Assembly: GCA_043803805.1 (NCBI GenBank)
Contig: JAZDJP010000098.1
Location: forward strand, 1-64,000
DNA length: 64,000 bases
Origin: JAZDJP01 sp043803805
GTDB lineage: Bacteria; Planctomycetota; JAZDJP01
Direction: 5' to 3'
A program made the translations under genes and the position numbers. Under the pieces are notes generated by a model that saw only the letters and a list, made by a program, of their open reading frames with translations, had not been told where the DNA came from and made no database searches. Positions 1-6,372 of the stretch are shown here, in pieces (the first letter of the stretch is position 1; every line of letters starts with the position of its first letter).

Positions 1-158
1 CCGGCTGATTTCGCCCACTTCGCCAGCACCACGGGGCGCGCCACGTGCGATACGGAAACGGCCTCACCGACGAAAAGAATCCGTTTCCGGGCGGGTTTCT
101 TCGCTATCGACTCGGACGACGCGGAACCGGTTGCCCAGCGATTTCGGAATCGTTCCAT
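1..158 (-). CDS. Glycosyltransferase, GT1/UGT-like, N-terminus only (runs off the window)
   Basis: Only the first 52 codons are inside the window. After a basic start the protein reads RILFVGEAVSVSHVARPVV, which is the first beta-strand and donor/acceptor loop of UDP-sugar-dependent GT-B glycosyltransferases (UGT/MGT type); the rest is missing, so the sugar and acceptor are unknown. The ATG at 158 is chosen because GGAGG (166-170) lies 7 nt upstream, and this Shine-Dalgarno abuts the stop codon of the preceding acyltransferase-like gene (172-1053). The two are therefore almost certainly one operon, read from the sigma54-type promoter at 1097-1112. A small-molecule or lipid glycosylation role is inference. 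Confidence 0.55.
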   Translation of the reverse strand, partial: MERFRNRWATGSASSESIAKKPARKRILFVGEAVSVSHVARPVVLAKWAKSA

Positions 159-171
159 GGCGCCGCCTCCT

Positions 172-1053
172 TTACCGTGACATCGCCTCGATTGTCTTTC
201 CCGCCCGAACAACCCACCGGAATTCGGTTTTCGGCGCTTCTTCCGGCAGATCCGCCTTCATTTCCGTTTCCGCGTTTTCCAGGATGTCCACGATGCGTTT
301 GAAGAACCGCGCCGCCTGCGCGCCGGCCATCACGCGCCGGTCCCAGTTCAGCGTCAGCGTGAACGTCGGGCACGGAACGATCTCTCCATGGCGGACGACC
401 GGCCTCTCTTTTACCAATCCGAAGGAGACTCCCAGCGGCCACGGCCATGTTCCCCCGACCACGTCCACGCCGTATTTCGAGGGGGAGCTCACGAGCACCG
501 CGCCGCCCCGGTACTTGACCCAAAACTTGGGGGAAAACACGGGCAGACGCAGGAGCCACGTCGTCAGAAATCGGGGCAATCGCGTGATGATGGCGCTGAA
601 CTCCCGCCACTGCTTGTTGGTGGTTACATCGCAAACCGCCAGATCGTGCAACCGTCCGGTGATGTCGGCCAACGTCATTTGCTTTGCGTCGCGGAGGATG
701 TCCACGAACGTGGCCATGGGCGCGTTCGGGACGTCGCGTTCGCAGGCAACCGTGACATCGGTGCCGAAGAACTTCTGGATGCGCCGGCCCAGAAACGGTA
801 TTCGGAAGACGCGCCGGTTGGCGTAGGGAAACTCATGCAAAGCGAGCGCCACGGCCTTGACGATAAACGCCGTGTATGACGGCCGATGCCCGTTCCGCGC
901 ACCGTTCCGAATCCGCTCAATTTGGGTTAAATCGGTCTCGGAAAAGAAGGATATGGTGTTGCCCGGCTTTATCTCGAATTCGCTCATGGACGCGATCGCG
1001 GAGAAGAAACCGTTGGAGGGTTCGACTTCATATCGCGCTTGGTTGGTTTTCAT
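172..1053 (-). CDS. Lipoyl-less 2-oxoacid dehydrogenase E2-like acyltransferase, active site altered
   Basis: A 293-aa protein resembling the catalytic (CAT-fold) domain of dihydrolipoamide acyltransferases, without lipoyl or peripheral-subunit-binding domains. The family signature near the C-terminus is normally D-H-R-V-x-D-G; here it reads WDRRVMAG, so the catalytic His is Arg and the Asp is Ala. Classical CoA acyl transfer is therefore doubtful, and the protein may be a scaffold or use other chemistry. ATG 1053 has GGAGG 8 nt upstream. First gene of the operon leading into the glycosyltransferase at 1-158. It is divergent from the AAA+ regulator at 1215-3440 and preceded by a strong sigma54-type promoter, so it is the likely regulated target. 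Family call good, function unknown. Confidence 0.7.
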   Translation of the reverse strand: MKTNQARYEVEPSNGFFSAIASMSEFEIKPGNTISFFSETDLTQIERIRNGARNGHRPSYTAFIVKAVALALHEFPYANRRVFRIPFLGRRIQKFFGTDVTVACERDVPNAPMATFVDILRDAKQMTLADITGRLHDLAVCDVTTNKQWREFSAIITRLPRFLTTWLLRLPVFSPKFWVKYRGGAVLVSSPSKYGVDVVGGTWPWPLGVSFGLVKERPVVRHGEIVPCPTFTLTLNWDRRVMAGAQAARFFKRIVDILENAETEMKADLPEEAPKTEFRWVVRAGKTIEAMSR

Positions 1054-1096
1054 GGGTCATTCCTCCATGCCGGGCTTGACTTCAACCTATGAGGAT

Positions 1097-1112
1097 AGCG
1101 AAAAACGTGCCA
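1097..1112 (-). promoter_or_regulatory. Sigma54-type -24/-12 promoter for the acyltransferase/glycosyltransferase operon
   Basis: Read on the minus strand the site is TGGCACGTTTTTCGCT, matching the sigma54 consensus TGGCAYRNNNNTTGCW at every defined position but one (C for the second T of the -12 element). The GG and GC dinucleotides have the required spacing. The start point would be near 1087, about 34 nt before the ATG at 1053. The same element with the same deviation (TCGCT) recurs at 6256-6271. Confidence 0.75.
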
Positions 1113-1154
1113 TGAGGATACGTTCAAAAAAAATCGAGAATATCAACAAAATTA

Positions 1155-1182
1155 TTGACAGCAGCCCGTTATTGGATACCAT
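1155..1182 (+). promoter_or_regulatory. Possible sigma70-type promoter of regulator A
   Basis: TTGACA (1155-1160), a 16-nt spacer and TACCAT (1177-1182). A start point near 1190 would lie inside the palindrome at 1183-1206, the arrangement expected for autorepression. The -10 is only moderate. Confidence 0.4.
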
Positions 1183-1206
1183 AAACTGAATCAATTAGTT
1201 CAGTTT
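1183..1206. promoter_or_regulatory. Palindromic operator/enhancer candidate of module A
   Basis: A perfect inverted repeat with 8-bp arms AAACTGAA and TTCAGTTT around an 8-nt AT-rich centre, TCAATTAG. Its centre lies 20 bp before the regulator's ATG and 84 bp from the GG of the divergent sigma54 promoter. The palindrome at 6349-6358 has the same geometry. Inferred to be the regulator's binding site, acting both as upstream activating sequence for the target operon and as autoregulatory operator. Confidence 0.5.
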
Positions 1207-1214
1207 GTGTTGCC

Positions 1215-3440
1215 ATGAAACCACACCCCATCATCGAGGCTCTCTGCAACGCCGAGCTTGATGCTTTGGACGCCATCGTCCAATCTTCCAGCCTGGAGGA
1301 TCCGCTCACTCCTTATCTCAAAGCCATCCAGGGCGCGCGATTCGTACCCATCGGAGAAGAAACCGACGCGGCCGTCTGGAAAGCGTTGAACACGCCGCCG
1401 CCGGATCCCGAAATTTTTCAATTGATGCTTGTGATCGGAGTTCGCTTGGCCATCCGCATGGCCCGGCTGGAAGAAGCGCATCGGTTATTCCGAATCATGG
1501 AGAATCAGGATTCATCCATCTCCTCCGTTTACCTCAAGGCATATCGGCTCCTCACCGAATCGGACTACTGGCGCGCCGTCGGAGACAGCCAGTCCCGGCA
1601 GGATGTCCTCGACAAAGCCCTCGCGACGGATCTTCCCGAGAAAAACTATTTATGGTTGCGCATCAAGCTGGAAAGAGCCCGTTCGGCCATGGGAAACAAC
1701 AAATACGCCACAACTGAGAGCGATCTTCAGGAAGTGGAAACCGTCATGGGTGAATCGTTTCCCAAGCACCCGCTCTACCCTCAATATTGCTTTTGCCGTG
1801 CCGACTTGTATCGGCGATCGGGGAAAACTCAGGAGGGATTGATATGGATCGGTCGTACATCCTACACCCCCCAAGATTTTTTCCCGGTTAGGTACTGTTT
1901 GCTGGAACTTCTCTGTCAGAACGAGGATTGGGAAGCGATTAGCGAACTCATTCAAAATCCAAAAGACAAACTCACTCTGCCCCCGTCCGAACAGGAATAC
2001 TTCCTTTCCCGAATGGCTTTCGCTCAGGGCAAGCCGGAAGAGGCCATCGCTCATGCACGCAGGGTCATCGCGCATCTGAAGAATCCGGTTCCCGTGCAAC
2101 TTTTGCCTCCTCTTCATGTCATGTTGGTGGCGGAGCTCGCCCGCGGTAACGCATCGGTAGCCCGACTCATCCTGCGAACGATGGATGTTGATAACCGCCT
2201 GCATTACCTCACGATGGAGCGGGTGCGTCTTGCTCTTCTGGAAAAGAACACCGCCGCGGCCGCCGCGGAACTCCGGAAATTTCTCGATCGGCATACCCCC
2301 GAACAGATCCGCGAAGAACTTCGCAACGCCCCGGAGGTGTCGGCGTACCGGTTCGAAAAACTCAAAGAGCTCGCCGTCGTCCTCCCGCAAACGGATACGA
2401 CATCCGCGCCCGACACTTCTCCATCACCAGAACCCGTTTTCTCCACCACGCTTCTCGGTGACAACACCGCCATCCGGGGAGCGAAAACACTCATCGAAAA
2501 ATACGCGCCGCTGGACACCACCGTTCTTGTCACGGGCGAAACCGGCACCGGGAAAGACGTCGTCGCGCGGCTCATCCATGAAACCAGCCGTTGCGCCGAG
2601 CACCCCTTTGTTCCCGTCAATTGCGCGAGCATCGCCGACACCCTCATGGAGGCGGAACTCTTCGGCTATGTGAAAGGCGCCTTCACGGGAGCGGCTTCCG
2701 ACCACGACGGATTATTCATCACGGCGGGAAAAGGAACGCTCTTTCTCGACGACGTCGAATCCATGCCGGCGCGCCTTCAGGCGGTGCTCCTGCGCGTTCT
2801 CGAATCCGGAGAAATCCGCCCCGTGGGAGGAACGCACATCCGGAAAACCACGGCGAGGATCATCGCCGCGACCAACATTCCCCTCGAGGAACTGATCGGG
2901 AAGGGAACATTCCGGGAAGATTTGTTTTACCGGCTGGCGCGATTCGAAATCAAACTGCCCGCCTTGCGAGAGAGAAAAGACGACATCCCGCTCCTGGCAA
3001 AGCACTTCCTTAACAAAATCTACGCAAGCCATCCCGACGGGCCGCCGGAACCGGGGAAGGACCTGCTCCAGGCACTCGAACAACACCGCTGGCCGGGAAA
3101 TGTGCGTGAGCTTGAAAACGAAATCCAGCGCATTGCGATTCTTGCCGGTGACCGCCGCGTCCTCGGCGCCGATCTTTTTCAGCCGGGAGCATCCATCCTC
3201 TCACCTGCTTCCACTCCGGGAAATCCGGGTATCCGTTCAAGCACGCTTCGCCGGAGAGAACGTCTTCGCACGATCTTCCGTGAACACCCGCGGCTCATGT
3301 TTCAGGAGATCGTGGAAACTCTGGGTTGCGCCCGCGCCACGGCGCTTTCCGATCTTAACGATCTCGAACGCGAAAAATTTATCCGCAGAGTCCAGCGTAG
3401 TGGCGGCACGCGTACGCGCTACTACACGCGGACAAAATAA
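1215..3440 (+). CDS. Sigma54-activator-type AAA+ regulator with helical-repeat sensor and winged-helix-like C-terminus (regulator A)
   Basis: 741 aa. Residues 1 to about 390 are alpha-helical TPR-like repeats, then a Pro/Thr/Ser linker to about 412. The AAA+ domain follows (about 413-650): Walker A GETGTGKD at 441-448, the sigma54-contacting GAFTGA at 488-493, FREDLFYRL at 567-575 and WPGNVREL at 626-633. Walker B reads LFLDD instead of LFLDE. The C-terminus (about 678-741) has no Fis-type helix-turn-helix; it looks like a winged helix (RLMFQEIVETLG, ATALSDLNDLE, then a basic YY wing). No receiver domain is present, so the repeats probably sense a ligand or partner protein. Closely similar over its AAA+ and C-terminal parts to 6373-8652. 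No Shine-Dalgarno is evident before ATG 1215. Confidence 0.85.
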   Translation: MKPHPIIEALCNAELDALDAIVQSSSLEDPLTPYLKAIQGARFVPIGEETDAAVWKALNTPPPDPEIFQLMLVIGVRLAIRMARLEEAHRLFRIMENQDSSISSVYLKAYRLLTESDYWRAVGDSQSRQDVLDKALATDLPEKNYLWLRIKLERARSAMGNNKYATTESDLQEVETVMGESFPKHPLYPQYCFCRADLYRRSGKTQEGLIWIGRTSYTPQDFFPVRYCLLELLCQNEDWEAISELIQNPKDKLTLPPSEQEYFLSRMAFAQGKPEEAIAHARRVIAHLKNPVPVQLLPPLHVMLVAELARGNASVARLILRTMDVDNRLHYLTMERVRLALLEKNTAAAAAELRKFLDRHTPEQIREELRNAPEVSAYRFEKLKELAVVLPQTDTTSAPDTSPSPEPVFSTTLLGDNTAIRGAKTLIEKYAPLDTTVLVTGETGTGKDVVARLIHETSRCAEHPFVPVNCASIADTLMEAELFGYVKGAFTGAASDHDGLFITAGKGTLFLDDVESMPARLQAVLLRVLESGEIRPVGGTHIRKTTARIIAATNIPLEELIGKGTFREDLFYRLARFEIKLPALRERKDDIPLLAKHFLNKIYASHPDGPPEPGKDLLQALEQHRWPGNVRELENEIQRIAILAGDRRVLGADLFQPGASILSPASTPGNPGIRSSTLRRRERLRTIFREHPRLMFQEIVETLGCARATALSDLNDLEREKFIRRVQRSGGTRTRYYTRTK

Positions 3441-3601
3441 CTTCTGCACCAACGCCGCCGATTCCAGGCGCCACGCCGGCAGATTTTCGAAGTCGCCTCG
3501 CATGAAAACCGCCGGGGCGTTATGGAGTGCCGCCGTCCGGGATGTCTTCCCCGGAATCCCAACCCGGACGAGCCGGAACCAAACGGAACCGAATTCTCAA
3601 T

Positions 3602-3673
3602 GCCGCTCATGGTGAGCCCGTCGAACCATGAGCAACGCCTTGGCTCATCCTTCGACTGGCTCAGGATGAGCGG
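3602..3673. repeat. Dispersed intergenic palindrome (GCTCATGG/CCATGAGC family)
   Basis: Contains CGCTCATGGTGAGCCCGTCG, then AACCATGAGC, and a second hairpin from GGCTCATCCTTCGAC to CTCAGGATGAGC. Related copies occur at 16054-16170 and 26568-26695, with a fragment inside a coding region at 50716-50754. The rest of 3441-3739, between two convergent genes, holds nothing else I can support. Confidence 0.7.
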
Positions 3674-3739
3674 ATTGATCCCGTTGCGAACGGCATTATA
3701 TTTCCTTGCCGTTTCTCACAAGATTTTACGACCAAGAGT

Positions 3740-6193
3740 CTAACCCGCGACAACCGCCGGTGTTTTGGACAATCCGAAGTGATTTATTTCCTGATTCGTC
3801 ATCGGCCGCAGGGAATCCCGCAGCCATTCGGCGACGACGGGATCCTGCTCCAGGGGATGAAAGAAGCGGTAGAGAATCCGCGAGGATTGGGATGATTCAG
3901 AGGAAGCGAGTTTCCATATGGATTCGCGCTGGACGTCGAAATCCAGCCGCAGAAGCACCGCCGGCGCACCGCCCACCTTGCCGTAGCTCCGCTCCGGGCC
4001 GGCGTCTTCGAAAAGCAATGTCCGCTTGTAAAACCCCACATGCCTCGGATTGACCGTGATCATGATATCCGTCGCGCCCAAGACCTCCCGGGCGAGAATG
4101 CTCGCGCAACTGTAGAGTTCCACAAGCACCGCCTGGGATTCCTCGATGCCTTCGGCGACTCCCAGGGATGCGAACTCGCACAACCGGCGTCCGGAGACGC
4201 GTAAGATGTCATTTTCCGTTTTGTAAAGACTGTCGGACGGCAGGCCCACGGGAGAATCCGGGATCACCGTCAGCGCTCCGACCGCGGCTCCATCAGAGTT
4301 GCGCTCGACATAAAGGGTTGTTGTTTCGGGAACGGCGTCGAAGGCGGATACCCACAGTTCCGAAGGATTCCGTTGGGCATATCCTTTTTCGAGGTAGAGG
4401 CGATAAAGCAACCGGTAGGCCTTCCGCCGGCTCGCGAGGTCGTTTGCCACACGGATGCGGTAACGGCCGTCGGCAAATCCGGATCGCCAACCGGCGTTTT
4501 CAGACGCGGTGCGGTTTTCGACGGCGCGTAAGACCTGCGTCAGCCGGGTGCTCGGAATCGTTTCCCCCGCGCTCCCGCTTACCGCTCGAAACGCCTGGGA
4601 GATGCGCGAAGACGGCGGAAGGGTTTCCACCCCCACCCGGGTTTCGACACGGATGTCCGTTCGCATGATGACACCTCCACAAGAAACGGTTTCCCGGGAA
4701 TCGCGCCGTATGCCGTCCAGCGCATTCCTCACACTCCGCCGGAACACAAACCGTTTCAGCGCATTCACTCCCGAAATCGTCTGGGCCTTCCGTAACGCGA
4801 TAAACAACCTCCACAACGGCTGGCGCGGAGAAATCGCGCCCAGTATCCGCGCCGCAACCTTCATGAGCCACGGCGGCGTCTTCTCTTCGTCCTCGTCGTA
4901 CATGAAATAATTCGTCCGCGAGAGCGCGTGTTCCTTCACCCGCATTTTGACTTCGTCCAAACGGATATCCTTCGGTTCGTACGCCACCGGCCGGAGGAAA
5001 CCATCCTCCGTGCCGTCTATAACCTCCTCCGCCACCGGCGACCCCTTGTAAACCCGCAATCCCACTCCCACGTTCACCAGATCCCACGGCGCCGCGATCC
5101 GGTCGATGTTCTCAAACGTCTCTTCCAGCGTCTCGGGGCTTTCCCCCGGCCCGCCCACCAGCAGGTACCACACCACCGGGATCCCGTGTCTTCGAAATAA
5201 CGCCCCTGTTTTTTCGATTGCTCCCATGCGGAAGTTCTTCCCCAGTCCGCCGAGCGTTTTGTTGGAACACGATTCCGCCCCTACGTCCACTTCGCTGAAT
5301 CCGGCTTGTTTCATCAACACGACCAATTCCTCGTCCACCACACCCGGATTGAGTCCCATCGTCCGCAGTGTCAGTTCTCCCAATCCACGCGCCAAAATGG
5401 CTCGTAATACCGCTTTGGCGTGGCGTAGCGGCATGTTGAATGTGCTGTCCGTGAACTCGATGCGCCGGACTCCCGTTTCCCGGACGATTTCCGCCACCTC
5501 ATCCGCCACCCTCTCCGGGTTCCGCAGCCGCCAGCCGGCGCCCTCGATCCGGTTGTAGGTGCAGTAGGCGCACGAGAGCGCGCATCCGCGCTTGGTCTGT
5601 ATCTGCAAGGGCGATCCGTACGCAATGTACTTCCGGATGTCGATCCAGTGGTAGGTCCGTGCAAAGGGGAGGGCGTTCAGATCCGTGGCGCGCGCGGGTT
5701 CGTTGATTTCGACAATGGCCCCTTCTTTCCGGACTACCAGGCCTGGAACGCCGTGCCATCCTTTGCCTGCTTTGATCCGATCCAGGAATTCCACCATTCC
5801 CCGTTCGCCGTCGCCACGGATGGCGTACTCCAGATCGAAATACGCCAGCATTTCCTCGCCGTTGATGCCCACCGACGGCCCCCCGATAACCACGGGGCCG
5901 CCAAACGCTCTCCGTAGCGGGCCAATCACATCGTGACTCACGTCTTCCAGCAGGAAGCGCGTGTTATACCCTGCGCTGTTGTCGATGTTCCGTATGCTGA
6001 CGCCGACGACGTCCGGCGTGTACGTTTCCACAGCGGTTTCGATTTCACGCGCGGGGTCTTTCGCGAAGCAGAGGTCGAGGATCTTCACATCGTACCCCGC
6101 CTTTTCGACGGCGCTGGCGACACAGCACATCCCGAACGGCATCACGGGCCAAGGGAGTTTGAAACGGTTGGCGTTGATGAAGAGGACTCGCAT
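3740..6193 (-). CDS. Radical SAM enzyme fused to a FeeM-like N-acyltransferase (GNAT) domain
   Basis: 817 aa. Residues 1-150 form a Rossmann-like domain as in B12-binding radical SAM proteins, but no DxHxxG cobalamin motif is visible. The radical SAM core carries Cys204, Cys208 and Cys211 (CALSCAYC), which would bind a 4Fe-4S cluster and S-adenosylmethionine. After about residue 470 a linker leads to a C-terminal GNAT-fold domain (about 575-800, YRLLYRLYLEKGY, then CEFASLGV) resembling N-acyl amino acid synthases of the FeeM type. ATG 6193 has AGGAGG 4 nt upstream. The gene has a near-perfect sigma54 promoter and is divergent from regulator B. Inference: it makes a modified N-acylated small molecule or lipid. 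Confidence 0.8.
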   Translation of the reverse strand: MRVLFINANRFKLPWPVMPFGMCCVASAVEKAGYDVKILDLCFAKDPAREIETAVETYTPDVVGVSIRNIDNSAGYNTRFLLEDVSHDVIGPLRRAFGGPVVIGGPSVGINGEEMLAYFDLEYAIRGDGERGMVEFLDRIKAGKGWHGVPGLVVRKEGAIVEINEPARATDLNALPFARTYHWIDIRKYIAYGSPLQIQTKRGCALSCAYCTYNRIEGAGWRLRNPERVADEVAEIVRETGVRRIEFTDSTFNMPLRHAKAVLRAILARGLGELTLRTMGLNPGVVDEELVVLMKQAGFSEVDVGAESCSNKTLGGLGKNFRMGAIEKTGALFRRHGIPVVWYLLVGGPGESPETLEETFENIDRIAAPWDLVNVGVGLRVYKGSPVAEEVIDGTEDGFLRPVAYEPKDIRLDEVKMRVKEHALSRTNYFMYDEDEEKTPPWLMKVAARILGAISPRQPLWRLFIALRKAQTISGVNALKRFVFRRSVRNALDGIRRDSRETVSCGGVIMRTDIRVETRVGVETLPPSSRISQAFRAVSGSAGETIPSTRLTQVLRAVENRTASENAGWRSGFADGRYRIRVANDLASRRKAYRLLYRLYLEKGYAQRNPSELWVSAFDAVPETTTLYVERNSDGAAVGALTVIPDSPVGLPSDSLYKTENDILRVSGRRLCEFASLGVAEGIEESQAVLVELYSCASILAREVLGATDIMITVNPRHVGFYKRTLLFEDAGPERSYGKVGGAPAVLLRLDFDVQRESIWKLASSESSQSSRILYRFFHPLEQDPVVAEWLRDSLRPMTNQEINHFGLSKTPAVVAG
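4664..4678 (-). promoter_or_regulatory. Internal ribosome-binding site and in-frame ATG in the radical SAM-acyltransferase fusion
   Basis: Within the fused gene, GGAGG (4674-4678) lies 7 nt before an in-frame ATG (4664-4666), codon 510. Initiation here would give a separate 308-aa protein consisting of the linker and the whole FeeM-like domain. The spacing is as good as at the gene's own start. Confidence 0.5.
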
Positions 6194-6255
6194 CCGGCCT
6201 CCTGCTTTCTCAAAAACCGGTTCTCTTTATTTCCACCAGCAACGTACATGGACGG

Positions 6256-6271
6256 AGCGAATAATATGCCA
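6256..6271 (-). promoter_or_regulatory. Sigma54-type -24/-12 promoter for the radical SAM-acyltransferase gene
   Basis: Minus-strand reading TGGCATATTATTCGCT fits TGGCAYRNNNNTTGCW with a single mismatch, the same one as at 1097-1112. Start point expected near 6246, giving a leader of about 53 nt to ATG 6193. Confidence 0.78.
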
Positions 6272-6348
6272 AACCGACGACATCGAAAAAACATTCGTAT
6301 CCCGGCAAAATCGAAGAACAAGACATTCCGATTCTCATGGCAAATGGA

Positions 6349-6358
6349 ACTAATTAGT
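6349..6358. promoter_or_regulatory. Palindromic operator/enhancer candidate of module B
   Basis: ACTAATTAGT, a perfect 10-bp palindrome, inside a wider imperfect dyad with TGGCA and TGCCA flanks. Its centre is 19-20 bp before the regulator's ATG and 84 bp from the GG of the divergent sigma54 promoter, exactly as for the module A palindrome, and both share an AATTAGT core. Confidence 0.5.
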
Positions 6359-6372
6359 GCCATACTGTTGCC

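Noticed and set aside
45..826. Long plus-strand open frames over the first kilobase and many elsewhere
   Set aside because: They are antisense or frame-shifted shadows of genes in GC-rich DNA, lacking ribosome-binding sites and recognisable domains.
1141..1182. Riboswitch or structured leader before regulator A
   Set aside because: No recognised riboswitch core; the region is explained by a promoter and the palindrome.
3740..6193. Split of the radical SAM-acyltransferase reading frame into two separate genes
   Set aside because: The frame is continuous with no stop codon, so a fusion is called; the internal start is listed as a possible second product.
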